Shown: piece by piece, positions 25,474 through 33,313 of the stretch | Position numbering within the stretch: the first letter of the stretch is position 1 | Layout of the letters: every line of letters begins with the position of its first letter | Made by a program: the position numbers and the translations under genes | Assembly (NCBI GenBank): GCA_022822785.1 | Contig: JAJEAL010000050.1 | Coordinates: forward strand, 1-34,279 | Direction of reading: 5' to 3' | Length of the DNA stretch: 34,279 bases | From: Candidatus Poribacteria bacterium | GTDB lineage: Bacteria; Poribacteria; WGA-4E; PCPOR2b | The notes under the pieces: model-generated | Databases searched by the model: none | What the model was told of the DNA's origin: nothing | The model's input: the letters and a program-made list of their open reading frames with translations, nothing else

Positions 25474-26658
25474 ATGAAGATTCGGGGCATCAAAACCTAC
25501 AAGTTCAACGTGCCGATGGGGAAGCCGGTTCGGGACCCACATACCGGCCAACTGTTGAGCAGCCTTTCCAAGCCGTGGCTATTCCTGAAGATTGAAACGG
25601 ATGCCGGTATCAACGGTTGGGGTGAGGGCAGCGGCGAATGGCTGACACCGTCGGTCGAAGCGACGCTGCACGAATGGTCAACGCTCCTCATCGATCAGGA
25701 TCCGCTGTCGGTCGTGGCGCTGACCGAGGATATAACGAACCGCCTACCGTGGAAAGGCGGCCCCGTGTTCGGTACAGCCATCGCGGCGATTAACGCTGCC
25801 CTCTACGATATCGCGGGTAAGGCGTGGGGAGTCCCGGTGCACACGGTTCTCGGCGGCAGGCGGCGCGACCGGGTGCGTGTCTACTGCAGCGGGAATCTGT
25901 TCTCTACGCCAGAGGAAGCGGTAGACGCTGCACGTGCGGTGAAGGCACAGGGATACGCCGGGGTCAAGAGTAACCCGCTCGAAAGTCGCACATGGCAGAT
26001 GGATGGCGAAGCGGTTGATCACTCGACAACGTGTGTGGCAGCGGCGCGTGAAGCGGTTGGACCTAATTTTGATATCCTGCTTGATGCACACGGCAGTCCG
26101 ACACCGGAGTTAAGTGTCGAGTTCGCTCGGCGCGTTGCGCCGTTCAAACCGCTGTTTATAGAGGAACCGGTCAAGGTAGGTTCGCTCGAAGCGTTGATGG
26201 AGGTCACGCGGAAAAGTCCGGTGCCGATTGCGACGGGCGAAAAGCTGTTCACCATCGCTGACTTTAAGCCGTTAATCGACAGTCGAGCGTGTGCTGTCCT
26301 GCAGCCGGATGTGACGCACTGTTTTGGAATAACGACCTTGGTTGATATTGCTAAGTTGGCGGCGGCGGAGCAGATGCTCATGGCACCCCACAACGCCGGT
26401 GGGCCCCTCTGCTATGCTGCCACACTCCACGCCGATGCGGTCATGAACAACTTTCTCATTCAGGAATCCAGCAGCCAGCTGTCCCTATTCGATCGCTGTG
26501 TCGAACACGATTGGACGATAACGGAGGGGTACGTCAACCTATCGGACGCGCCGGGGTTAGGGGTTTCCGTGAAGGAATCAGATCTGGACGACCTACCGTA
26601 TGAACCGCTGCCCTATCGACAGTACCGACATGCAGACGGCAGTTGGAAGGGGTGGTAA
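25474..26658 (+). CDS. Enolase-superfamily sugar-acid dehydratase, second copy
   Basis: 394 residues, same superfamily as 3590-4774 but clearly diverged from it. Metal ligands appear in LDAHGS, IEEPVK and GEKLF, and the histidine of the second half in APHNAGG. The AHG and PHN patterns keep the acid and base histidines of galactonate/arabinonate-type dehydratases. Predicted to form a 2-keto-3-deoxy sugar acid. Ribosome site is weak (GGAG at a long distance). The isomerase/epimerase start lies 55 bp after its stop. Confidence 0.85.
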   Translation: MKIRGIKTYKFNVPMGKPVRDPHTGQLLSSLSKPWLFLKIETDAGINGWGEGSGEWLTPSVEATLHEWSTLLIDQDPLSVVALTEDITNRLPWKGGPVFGTAIAAINAALYDIAGKAWGVPVHTVLGGRRRDRVRVYCSGNLFSTPEEAVDAARAVKAQGYAGVKSNPLESRTWQMDGEAVDHSTTCVAAAREAVGPNFDILLDAHGSPTPELSVEFARRVAPFKPLFIEEPVKVGSLEALMEVTRKSPVPIATGEKLFTIADFKPLIDSRACAVLQPDVTHCFGITTLVDIAKLAAAEQMLMAPHNAGGPLCYAATLHADAVMNNFLIQESSSQLSLFDRCVEHDWTITEGYVNLSDAPGLGVSVKESDLDDLPYEPLPYRQYRHADGSWKGW

Positions 26659-26713
26659 CGGATACGGCAGAGAGAGGGACGTGTCGGTAGTAATAGGAAA
26701 GGAGCTGTCAGGA

Positions 26714-27532
26714 ATGATTAAACTGGGGACGATGGCGCGCGCTACGGATGAAACCGTATTCCGTAAGCATGTCCAATTCGCGCACGAACTGGGATTGGAT
26801 GTCATCGACTTCCATCTGTCGGGGTTGCCTAGAGACCACGATTTCCTGCGTCAGATTAAAATCTTGTGCATGAAACATGGTTTGCCCATCGGCTATCTGG
26901 GAGCCGGTAGCTTTGTGGGACCAGAGGAAGAGATGCGGGACGCTATCGAACGGGGCAAGGCGGACGTTGACTTGGCAGCTTTCCTGTCGGCACAGATGAT
27001 TCGCCTGTTCGCACGATACCGATGGCCAGATACCGTTGAGGAGCAGGAAGCCTTGTGGGGTCCGATGATTGCACGTTTCCAAGAACTCTCCGATTACGCA
27101 GCGAAGAAAGGTGTTGTCTTGGGGCTGCAGAACCATAACAACGGCAGTTTTGCGATGACAGCGGATCAGGTCTTACGCATCCTGAGAGAGGTTGATCGTG
27201 AGAATTTTACCTTTATTATGGATACCGGTCAGTGGTTAAATGCGATTGGCTCACACCCGCGTGGTGAGTTCGATCCGAATGTGGATCTCTACAAAGACTA
27301 CCTAGAACCGACCGCGCCATACGCGACCTACGTGCGTGCCAAGATTTACAAAATCGACAACGGACGGGAAGAGTGGCTCGATTACGGGCGGGTCCTAAAA
27401 ATTCTGAAGGCGGTGGGCTTTAACGGCAATATGTCCATCGTGTTTGAAGGCGGTGACCGAAATCGATACGATACGGACAAATGCCTCAAACTAGCGGTCA
27501 AACATCTACGGGAACGGCTCGCCGACTACTAG
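26714..27532 (+). CDS. Sugar phosphate isomerase/epimerase (AP endonuclease 2 fold)
   Basis: 272 residues, xylose-isomerase-like TIM barrel. Metal-site segments are visible at LQNHNN, FIMDTGQW and the C-terminal VFEGG. ATG 26714 has AAAGGAG 9 nt upstream; the longer open frame starting inside the preceding gene is rejected because of unlike composition and lack of a ribosome site. Members isomerise or epimerise sugars, inositols or keto-acids; the substrate here is unknown. In the operon with the dehydratase and amidohydrolase. Confidence 0.78.
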   Translation: MIKLGTMARATDETVFRKHVQFAHELGLDVIDFHLSGLPRDHDFLRQIKILCMKHGLPIGYLGAGSFVGPEEEMRDAIERGKADVDLAAFLSAQMIRLFARYRWPDTVEEQEALWGPMIARFQELSDYAAKKGVVLGLQNHNNGSFAMTADQVLRILREVDRENFTFIMDTGQWLNAIGSHPRGEFDPNVDLYKDYLEPTAPYATYVRAKIYKIDNGREEWLDYGRVLKILKAVGFNGNMSIVFEGGDRNRYDTDKCLKLAVKHLRERLADY

Positions 27533-27576
27533 CTCCCTTTCACTGTCTAGCAACGTTCTGTTTTAAGGAGGAACGG

Positions 27577-28401
27577 ATGATTATTGACACGCATCTGCAC
27601 GTTTGGAGTGATGACTTTTCGCGTTACCCCTTTGCCGATGGGCGGGAGACGGATGAAGGCGCGCCGGTTGAGCTGCTAAACGAAACGATGGCTGCAGCGG
27701 GGGTAGATAAAGCCGTTATCGTGCAACCAATCCATTACCGCTTTGACAACCGATATGTGGCGGAATGTCTGCGCCGGTTTCCGGAGCGATATGCCGCAAT
27801 CGGGTTGGTGGACCGGAACGCCCCCGATGCGCCCGATCAGCTTGAACGTTTGGTGCGGGAGGATGGATTCGGCGGATTGCGGATACACTTGGCACGCGCC
27901 GACGACCCCGCGGAATGGGCGGCACTCACCCAAGACTCGATATGGCGACGTGCTGAAGAGCTAGATGTCTGCTTCATTGTCTACGGTCCGGCGACGCATC
28001 TGCCCGCTGTTGAGCCAATCATCGCTCGGTTCCCGAATGTTCCGGTTGTGCTCGACCATATCGGCGGTGCACCGACAGACGAAGATCCACCGTATCCATT
28101 GCTCAGCAACGTGACAAATCTAGCGCGCTATCCGCAGGTCTATGTGAAGTTCACCCCCCAAGCCCATAAATCGGCGCTACCATACCCGCACGAAGATACA
28201 TTTCCTACGTTTCGCCGCCTGTACGACGCCTTCGGACCGGAGCGGTTGATGTGGGGGACAAACTTTCCGGGCGTGCTCAAGGGGGTCGGATATCTTCCCG
28301 CACTGGAAATGTTCAGGACGCATCTGGATTTTCTCACAGTTTCGGATAAGGGGTGGTTATTTAGCAAAGCAGCGTTGAAAGTGTGGAAGTTTGGAGATTG
28401 A
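27577..28401 (+). CDS. Amidohydrolase 2 family lactonase (COG3618-like)
   Basis: 274 residues, metal-dependent hydrolase TIM barrel. The HxH motif is D-T-H-L-H (residues 4-8) and LDHIGGAP marks the later strand. The C-terminal signature normally reads MWGSDxP with an essential aspartate; here it is MWGTNFP, with Asn in that place. COG3618 members open L-fucono- and related lactones, which suits this operon. TAAGGAGG precedes ATG 27577 at a good distance; the longer frame overlapping the isomerase is rejected. Confidence 0.8.
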   Translation: MIIDTHLHVWSDDFSRYPFADGRETDEGAPVELLNETMAAAGVDKAVIVQPIHYRFDNRYVAECLRRFPERYAAIGLVDRNAPDAPDQLERLVREDGFGGLRIHLARADDPAEWAALTQDSIWRRAEELDVCFIVYGPATHLPAVEPIIARFPNVPVVLDHIGGAPTDEDPPYPLLSNVTNLARYPQVYVKFTPQAHKSALPYPHEDTFPTFRRLYDAFGPERLMWGTNFPGVLKGVGYLPALEMFRTHLDFLTVSDKGWLFSKAALKVWKFGD

Positions 28402-28405
28402 TAGG

Positions 28406-28429
28406 CGATCCGTTGAACGGAACGGATCG
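28406..28429. terminator. Hairpin after the dehydratase/lactonase operon
   Basis: CGATCCGTT and AACGGATCG form a 9-bp perfect stem with a 6-nt loop 5 bp after the amidohydrolase stop. A T-run comes only at 28443, so termination is plausible but not classical. Confidence 0.4.
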
Positions 28430-28509
28430 AGGGATGGGCTGCTTTTTTACTGTGTTCTGCTGTTGACAGACTATGTTTGCACAATTTTACGAGGGATTAA
28501 AGTCAGTTA

Positions 28510-28635
28510 CCCCGCCCTAAAGGAGGAGGCTTGTTATAATTGCCTCCGCCACGGGTCTTACAAGGTTCCGCTTTTAGCGACATTTTACAACGAAAAGGAG
28601 CGCAGTTTCCTCCCCGCTCTAAAGAACGGGGTTTC
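28510..28635. mobile_element. IS200/IS605-like palindromic-end remnant (no transposase)
   Basis: Two related short motifs frame about 126 bp: CCCCGCCCTAAAGGAGGAGG at 28510-28529 and CCCCGCTCTAAAGAACGGGG at 28612-28631; the second folds into a 7-bp stem with one mismatch and a TAAA loop. Paired subterminal hairpins of this form, with the flanking TTTCC, recall the ends of IS200/IS605 elements and their non-autonomous derivatives. No TnpA or TnpB frame is present. It sits directly before the Ldh_2 gene. Confidence 0.45.
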
Positions 28636-28651
28636 CACTGCGAAGATTTTG

Positions 28652-29713
28652 ATGAACTTTAAACCGACGGATCAGGATATTGTTGTCAATGCCGATGAGT
28701 TAAAAAGTTTTGGGAGTCAGTTATATCAAGCAGCGGGTGTGCCGCAAACGGATGCCGATGCGGTCGCGCATCTACAAGTTGAGACGGACCTGCACGGTAT
28801 TCATTCGCACGGGACTCGTGCGTTGGCTGGTTATGTTCGCGGGATTCTGGGAGGGAGGATTAATCCCACCCCGAATCTCACGGTTGTCCGTGAAGGCCCC
28901 GCATTTGGGCGTGTCAACGGCGATCGGTCGTTGGGTCATGTCGCGGGTAAGTTTTCGATGGAACTCGCGATTGAGAAGGCGAAGACCGCCGGCATCGGTG
29001 CCGTCGGCGCATACGCTACCAATCACTTCGGCGCCGCGAGTGCGACCGCGATGCTCGCGCTTGAACACGGTATGATTGGGTTCAGCACGTCAACCAGTGG
29101 TCCGGGAGTCGCGCCGTTTGGCGGCAAGACGCGGGTTGTCGGGAATAACCCGTTCTCCTATGCCATCCCCGCGAAGACGGAGCCCCCCATTCTCCTCGAT
29201 ATGGCGTGTGGCGTTTCGGCGTGGGGCAGGGTCGGCACCCGACGGTTATACGGCGAAAGATTGACCACCGGCTGGGTGTTGGATGAAGAGGGCAAGGAGA
29301 CGGACGACCCCAATAAGGCGCATGTCCTGCTGCCGATGGGCGGCGCAAAAGGGTACGCCCTCGCGTTGGCGGTGGACGCCTTGGCAGGTCCCCTGTCGGG
29401 TATGATTGCAACGGTCAATCAGGCGGGCGACGTGCCGCTTGACAAACAGGGGTCGGGACTGTTCTACTACGCGATTAACATTGATAGCTTTGTGCCGCTC
29501 GATGAGTTTACTGAGGAGATTGATCGGGAAATCCATAAACTTCGGTCAAGTCCGCCCGCCGATGGGTTTGATCAGGTCTATTTCCCCGGCGAGCTGGAGG
29601 CGATGAAACACGCACAGTGGAGCCAAAATGGATTGCCATTACATCGGGACCATCTCCAAGGATTGGCGGATTTGGCGGGTGAGCTGGGTGTGCCTGTGTT
29701 CTGGAACGGGTAA
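28652..29713 (+). CDS. Malate/L-lactate dehydrogenase (Ldh_2) family oxidoreductase
   Basis: 353 residues, full length for the family, which uses NAD(P) to oxidise malate, lactate, ureidoglycolate or 2,3-diketogulonate-type hydroxy acids. DLHGIHSHGTRAL holds the conserved histidine pair, followed by TNHFGAAS, VAPFGG, GNNPFSYAIP, GGAKGYALAL and the SPPADGFDQV end. ATG 28652 gives the usual N-terminus but has no ribosome site, because the palindromic remnant occupies the upstream sequence. The frame is open through that remnant for 87 more codons, which look non-native. In the sugar-acid cluster it may reduce or oxidise a 2-keto acid. Confidence 0.83.
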   Translation: MNFKPTDQDIVVNADELKSFGSQLYQAAGVPQTDADAVAHLQVETDLHGIHSHGTRALAGYVRGILGGRINPTPNLTVVREGPAFGRVNGDRSLGHVAGKFSMELAIEKAKTAGIGAVGAYATNHFGAASATAMLALEHGMIGFSTSTSGPGVAPFGGKTRVVGNNPFSYAIPAKTEPPILLDMACGVSAWGRVGTRRLYGERLTTGWVLDEEGKETDDPNKAHVLLPMGGAKGYALALAVDALAGPLSGMIATVNQAGDVPLDKQGSGLFYYAINIDSFVPLDEFTEEIDREIHKLRSSPPADGFDQVYFPGELEAMKHAQWSQNGLPLHRDHLQGLADLAGELGVPVFWNG

Positions 29714-29878
29714 GGAATATCGTGCATCCTGTTGAGATGGAACAAATTAGACCCAACTGAGCAGGCATAAGCCCTCGATAGGTTGGGATTCGAAGCCGCT
29801 TGTGGTTGTCCTGATGTAGATCGATGTCCCAAAATCGATAGGGCTGCCCAGCTAGCAGCTTGTGTCACAATAAATATA

Positions 29879-29982
29879 TGGTGAATTAGAGAAATAAATA
29901 GACACTTTCGCTCCCCGTGTTGGGTAGGCGCTGTTTTCAACTGCGCCGATTGGCATTGTTCAAGTAATTCTAAAATCTACCA
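29879..29982. mobile_element. MITE-like element, family B, copy 2 (one hairpin unit)
   Basis: 104 bp, with TA at 29877-29878 and 29983-29984, left end TGGTGAATTA and right end TAATTCTAAAATCTACCA. It matches the outer parts of 6556-6741 (including AGACACTTTCG and CAAGTAATTCTAAAA) but contains only one GGCGCTGTTTTCAACTGCGCC hairpin. It ends 21 bp before the HEAT-repeat gene. Confidence 0.72.
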
Positions 29983-30005
29983 TAGTTAAAAGGAAACCGA
30001 AAAAA

Positions 30006-31016
30006 ATGAGACCAAGGATATTACTGTTCGTTGCTTTTACCTTCTTTTTTACCGTGATGGTGATGCCGTTTGAATCCAATGGGCACAGCGTCGACATTTA
30101 TGTTGTACAGATGAGTGACGAGAACCACCTTGTCCGTCGCGCTGCTGCCGAGCAGTTGGTTCGAGTGAGTAACGACCATGCAGACGCTGTGCTGCCACTA
30201 TTAGTAACGGCATTACAGGACGAGGATAAACATGTTCGTCGCTACACAGCGATGGCGTTAGGCACAATGGGTAGCCCCGTCGTGGATGCCATCCCTGCGT
30301 TAATAGGAGCGCTCAAAGATGAAGATGCGACTGTCCGTTCCAAGATTGCTGAAATATTGGGACGGCATGGCAAAGATCGGGCACCGGAGGTCGTTCCCGC
30401 ACTGATAGCCGCTTTGACGGATGAAAATCTGTGGGTGCGTTCCAAGGTTGTAACGGCATTGGGTCGGCTTGGCGCAGCCGCTCACGAGGCCATCCCTGTG
30501 TTGATAACAGCCTTGCAGGACGATAAAAAAGGGGTTCGTCGTCGAGCCGCCGAAGCGCTCGGACGGATTGGTAAATCAGCGGCTGTCCCCGCGTTGATTG
30601 CGGCGTTGCAGGACCAGGATAAAGCGGTCCGTCGCTACGCTGCCAAGGCGTTAGGTCGAATCGGTAAACCGGCGCATGCAGCGGTGCCGGCGTTGACGCA
30701 ACGACTCAGCGATGCAGATGAGAGCGTTGCGCTGTCCGCTGCCGTCGCATTGGGTCGAATCGGTGAACCGGTTGGGAGTGCACTCTCAATGTTGATAGAC
30801 GCGCTGCAAACGGAGGAGTGGCATATCCGTGAAGAGGCAGTCGCGGCACTGGGTGGCGTGGCGACTTCTGCTCAAGGTATCGTGCCTGTGTTGGTGGAGG
30901 CGTTGGACGACGAGCATAAGGGTGTTCGCTACCATGCACTTGAAGCGTTAATGGGGATAGACACGCCAGAGGCGATAAAAGCGGTTGAGGAGTTCAGGAA
31001 AAACAGTGAGCAGTAA
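30006..31016 (+). CDS. Secreted HEAT-repeat (PBS lyase-like) protein
   Basis: 336 residues. A signal peptide covers about 1-27; then eight or nine helical repeats of ~31-35 residues run to the end. The pattern is VPALIAALxDxDxxVRxxAAxALGRIG (seen as separate short runs such as AKALGRIGKPA and VVTALGRLGAA). Such arrays bind proteins or tether cofactors; being exported, this one probably acts in a periplasmic or surface assembly. Repeats are close to each other in sequence, implying recent internal duplication. AAGGAAA lies before the ATG. The leader contains the family B element. Confidence 0.82.
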   Translation: MRPRILLFVAFTFFFTVMVMPFESNGHSVDIYVVQMSDENHLVRRAAAEQLVRVSNDHADAVLPLLVTALQDEDKHVRRYTAMALGTMGSPVVDAIPALIGALKDEDATVRSKIAEILGRHGKDRAPEVVPALIAALTDENLWVRSKVVTALGRLGAAAHEAIPVLITALQDDKKGVRRRAAEALGRIGKSAAVPALIAALQDQDKAVRRYAAKALGRIGKPAHAAVPALTQRLSDADESVALSAAVALGRIGEPVGSALSMLIDALQTEEWHIREEAVAALGGVATSAQGIVPVLVEALDDEHKGVRYHALEALMGIDTPEAIKAVEEFRKNSEQ

Positions 31017-31032
31017 CTGTTAGTCTTTTTTT
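31002..31032 (+). terminator. Weak terminator overlapping the HEAT-gene end
   Basis: AACAGT (31002-31007) pairs with ACTGTT (31016-31021), followed after four bases by seven T (31026-31032). The stem is only 6 bp and overlaps the stop codon. Confidence 0.4.
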
Positions 31033-31140
31033 GCAAGGTTTTTTCTTGACAGACAGTTAAATGTTTGATAGGCTAGAACCATCTTTGTTCCGTAATTGAC
31101 AGTTTTTGGTCACAGTTGAAACTTGAAAGGAGAATTGGTC

Positions 31141-31947
31141 ATGTATAGAGCTAACAATTCATCCATACAGTTCCTGTTTGTGGCGATAGCGGTATTGGTG
31201 GGTGCTGCGCTCATCGTACCGAGTCTGGTTCAGGCGGGCGCAGTCCTGTTTGAGGACGACTTTAGAGTCGGAAAGGTGGATGGGACCGGCAAATGGCATA
31301 CCGCTCTCGGAAAATGGGCGATTCAGGGCGGGGCACTGGTAAAGCAGGGCGCCGATGTGGGGCTTATCCTAGTCACTGATGACCACTGGGATGACGAATG
31401 GAATGACTACTGGTTCCTTTCAACCATTACACTCACAGGTGGGCAGGAACTTGGTGTCTTCTGGCGTTTTTTTACTAAGGGTGAGCAAGGGGGCGCGTTT
31501 ACCAACCCAGGTAATCTGCCCAAACGCTTGCAGGGCAATGAAAGCCGCCATGTGATATATTGGGCGTTGAACAGAGAAGGGAAAACATCTATTGTCCAGC
31601 GCGATATAAAGACTGTTTCCCAACCCTTTGCCAAAACCGAGACAAAAACAACACTTTCAACCAATAAAGAGTACTGGGTCAAGGTCGAAAATCACCCGAA
31701 AGGTTACCGTCTTTACCTGACCGATAACGGAGCGTTGGCAAAGTCAGGGGAGTACGGCGCTGCCGTTGTTGATGTGAAAGATATCAATATTCAGGGGCGA
31801 GGTCGAATCGGTTTTGGATCTGTGGACAGTCGGTTTAAGGTAGACGACGTTTATGTTGTTGAGCCCGACACCAATCCTTTTTCCGTTGAAGCACAAGGCA
31901 AATTGGCAACTACTTGGGGCATGTTGAAATCGAGGCGAAATAAGTAG
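31141..31947 (+). CDS. Secreted LamG/DUF1080-like protein with C-terminal TTWG motif (1 of 3)
   Basis: 268 residues. Signal peptide 1-32 (cleavage near VQA-GA). The body starts LFEDDF and runs as a concanavalin-like beta-sandwich (GKWAIQGGALVKQG, DDHWDDEWNDYWF, LGVFWRFF, YRLYLTDNG, GRIGFGS, KVDDVYV), the form of laminin-G or 3-keto-disaccharide-hydrolase-like domains; no catalytic residue can be assigned, so carbohydrate binding is likely. It closes with GKLATTWGMLK followed by five residues. ATG 31141 has AAAGGAG 6 nt upstream. The protein at 33314 is a paralogue. Confidence 0.72.
   Translation: MYRANNSSIQFLFVAIAVLVGAALIVPSLVQAGAVLFEDDFRVGKVDGTGKWHTALGKWAIQGGALVKQGADVGLILVTDDHWDDEWNDYWFLSTITLTGGQELGVFWRFFTKGEQGGAFTNPGNLPKRLQGNESRHVIYWALNREGKTSIVQRDIKTVSQPFAKTETKTTLSTNKEYWVKVENHPKGYRLYLTDNGALAKSGEYGAAVVDVKDINIQGRGRIGFGSVDSRFKVDDVYVVEPDTNPFSVEAQGKLATTWGMLKSRRNK
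31900..31929 (+). other. C-terminal motif KLATTWGMLK
   Basis: Residues 254-263 of 268. Same motif as at 33145-33174 and 34019-34048. Confidence 0.75.
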
Positions 31948-32083
31948 CTCTGTTGCCCTTACGTCCAACCGAAAGTGAGCGGGAGAACTGATTAAGGAGG
32001 AGTAGCTAGGCTTTCTGCCTTGTGCAGAGAGCGCTCAAACAAGAGGGGGTGGTGCCCGCTTTTTGGAAGCTATAGCGTCCTAA

Positions 32084-32150
32084 CCAATCTTTGAGATGTT
32101 TGAAAGTAAAGAACATAGACACCGTTCTTATAGTATCTCCGAAAGATTGG
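32084..32150 (+). ncRNA. Structured leader before the CBM9-like gene
   Basis: A nested fold: the arms CCAATCTTT-GAGAT (32084-32097) and ATCTC-CG-AAAGATTGG (32135-32150) give 14 base pairs with a 2-nt bulge, and inside them AAGAAC (32109-32114) pairs with GTTCTT (32124-32129) around a 9-nt loop. It lies about 75 nt before the start codon in a 279-bp gap and has no U-run, so a cis-regulatory or stabilising RNA is more likely than a terminator. No known riboswitch is recognised. Confidence 0.45.
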
Positions 32151-32226
32151 GTAACTGATTACGTTTTAATGCCGTAACAATGGGAGTATGTCAAATCAAC
32201 CGATCTAAATAAAGGAGGAAATGAAG

Positions 32227-33192
32227 ATGTTTAAGTATGTTATTACCCTCACAGTGGTGTTAGCCATGTTGTTTAGTGCATCATTGGTGTTTGCACATTC
32301 GCGGGGGATCGCGAACGCGTTCTTCGTAGATGTTCCTCCCACGATTGACGGAGACCCCAACGACCCGCAGTGGCAGGAGCGCTGGGCAGAGTTTCAAGCA
32401 GGGGACAACGCCACAGGTCCAAGTATGCACATGAAGCCTGAGACGACACCGGATTGGTTTATCTTCCCTGAAACCTCGCCTAACCGTATCAGCCGAGGTA
32501 ACTTCGATAGTGACGAGGACTGGAGCTCTGAATTTGGGCTGCTCTTCGACGAAGAATGGCTTTACTATGTCATGGTTGTTACGGACGATGTCGTCTTCAC
32601 AGATCTCAATGACGATGTTGTTGCACAACAGGGCGGGCCCAATGCAGGCAACGATGAAATGTGGTGGATGTTCGACTTTGAACACGACGCGCCGAAGATT
32701 CCCAAGGGAGATGACGACCGGGACTTAGCTGCAGATCCCGACTGCTTCTATGCTGATGGAGATATATACCTTCGGTACAAAGTGTTTACCATAAATGATA
32801 CCACGCCCGCCTGCTGGCTCAGTCTCGGTACGAATCCTCAGGGAGGGACCTTTTTTAATCAAGAGTGTACAGAAAACGTCGTGACTAAGGTGACCAATGA
32901 CGGTTACGTCTATGAAGGGAAAATTACCTTCGAGGAAATGTACGATGGGTCAAAGAAACCCAATCTCCTGCCGCCGGTTGATGGAGTCGTCTGGGGTTTT
33001 GATAGCACAATCGACGATCACGATGTAAAGGGGTTTGGGAGAGAGGGCGCTATTTCTTGGGCATCGTCCTTTGAAAACGACAACATGGTTTGCGGTTTCG
33101 GGGACCTCCTCTTTGTTGGCACCCGTGCTGTTACACCACAGGATAAGCTCCCCACAACGTGGGGAAATCTTAAGCAGGAAGCAATGGAATAA
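32227..33192 (+). CDS. Secreted CBM9-like protein with C-terminal TTWG motif (2 of 3)
   Basis: 321 residues. Signal peptide 1-23 (VFA-HS). The mature part has the layout of carbohydrate-binding module 9-type domains: PTIDGDPNDPQWQ near the start, EEWLYYVMVVTDD, NDEMWWMFDFEHD, the YVYEGKITFEEM strand and a last strand with GREGAISWA. CBM9 domains bind reducing ends of sugars; the binding residues cannot be fixed by eye. The tail is DKLPTTWGNLK plus five residues. ATG 32227 is preferred to ATG 32221 because GGAGG (32214-32218) is 8 nt before it and only 2 nt before the other. Confidence 0.72.
   Translation: MFKYVITLTVVLAMLFSASLVFAHSRGIANAFFVDVPPTIDGDPNDPQWQERWAEFQAGDNATGPSMHMKPETTPDWFIFPETSPNRISRGNFDSDEDWSSEFGLLFDEEWLYYVMVVTDDVVFTDLNDDVVAQQGGPNAGNDEMWWMFDFEHDAPKIPKGDDDRDLAADPDCFYADGDIYLRYKVFTINDTTPACWLSLGTNPQGGTFFNQECTENVVTKVTNDGYVYEGKITFEEMYDGSKKPNLLPPVDGVVWGFDSTIDDHDVKGFGREGAISWASSFENDNMVCGFGDLLFVGTRAVTPQDKLPTTWGNLKQEAME
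33145..33174 (+). other. C-terminal motif KLPTTWGNLK
   Basis: Residues 307-316 of 321; second copy of the shared tail. Confidence 0.75.
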
Positions 33193-33213
33193 AAACCGAG
33201 TCCATCTTCTGAA

Positions 33214-33245
33214 GCGTGATATGGTGTAATAGTGGCGTATCACGC
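33214..33245. repeat. Inverted repeat GCGTGATA / TATCACGC
   Basis: An 8-bp perfect inverted repeat with a 16-nt spacer 20 bp after the CBM9-like gene, just before the terminator. It could be an operator or add to the 3'-end structure. Confidence 0.45.
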
Positions 33246-33262
33246 GCTGCATTTCAACCTAC

Positions 33263-33291
33263 AGGGACGTTCTTTGGGACGTCCCTTTTTT
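33263..33291 (+). terminator. Rho-independent terminator
   Basis: AGGGACGT (33263-33270), loop TCTTTGGG, ACGTCCCT (33279-33286), then a run of six T counting the last stem base. It ends the CBM9-like transcript 22 bp before the next start codon. Confidence 0.85.
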
Positions 33292-33313
33292 CTAACAATA
33301 CAAGGGGGAAGTC

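Noticed and set aside
28391-28651. Longer N-terminus for the Ldh_2 protein
   Set aside because: It would be read from the hairpin and palindromic remnant; family homology starts just after ATG 28652.
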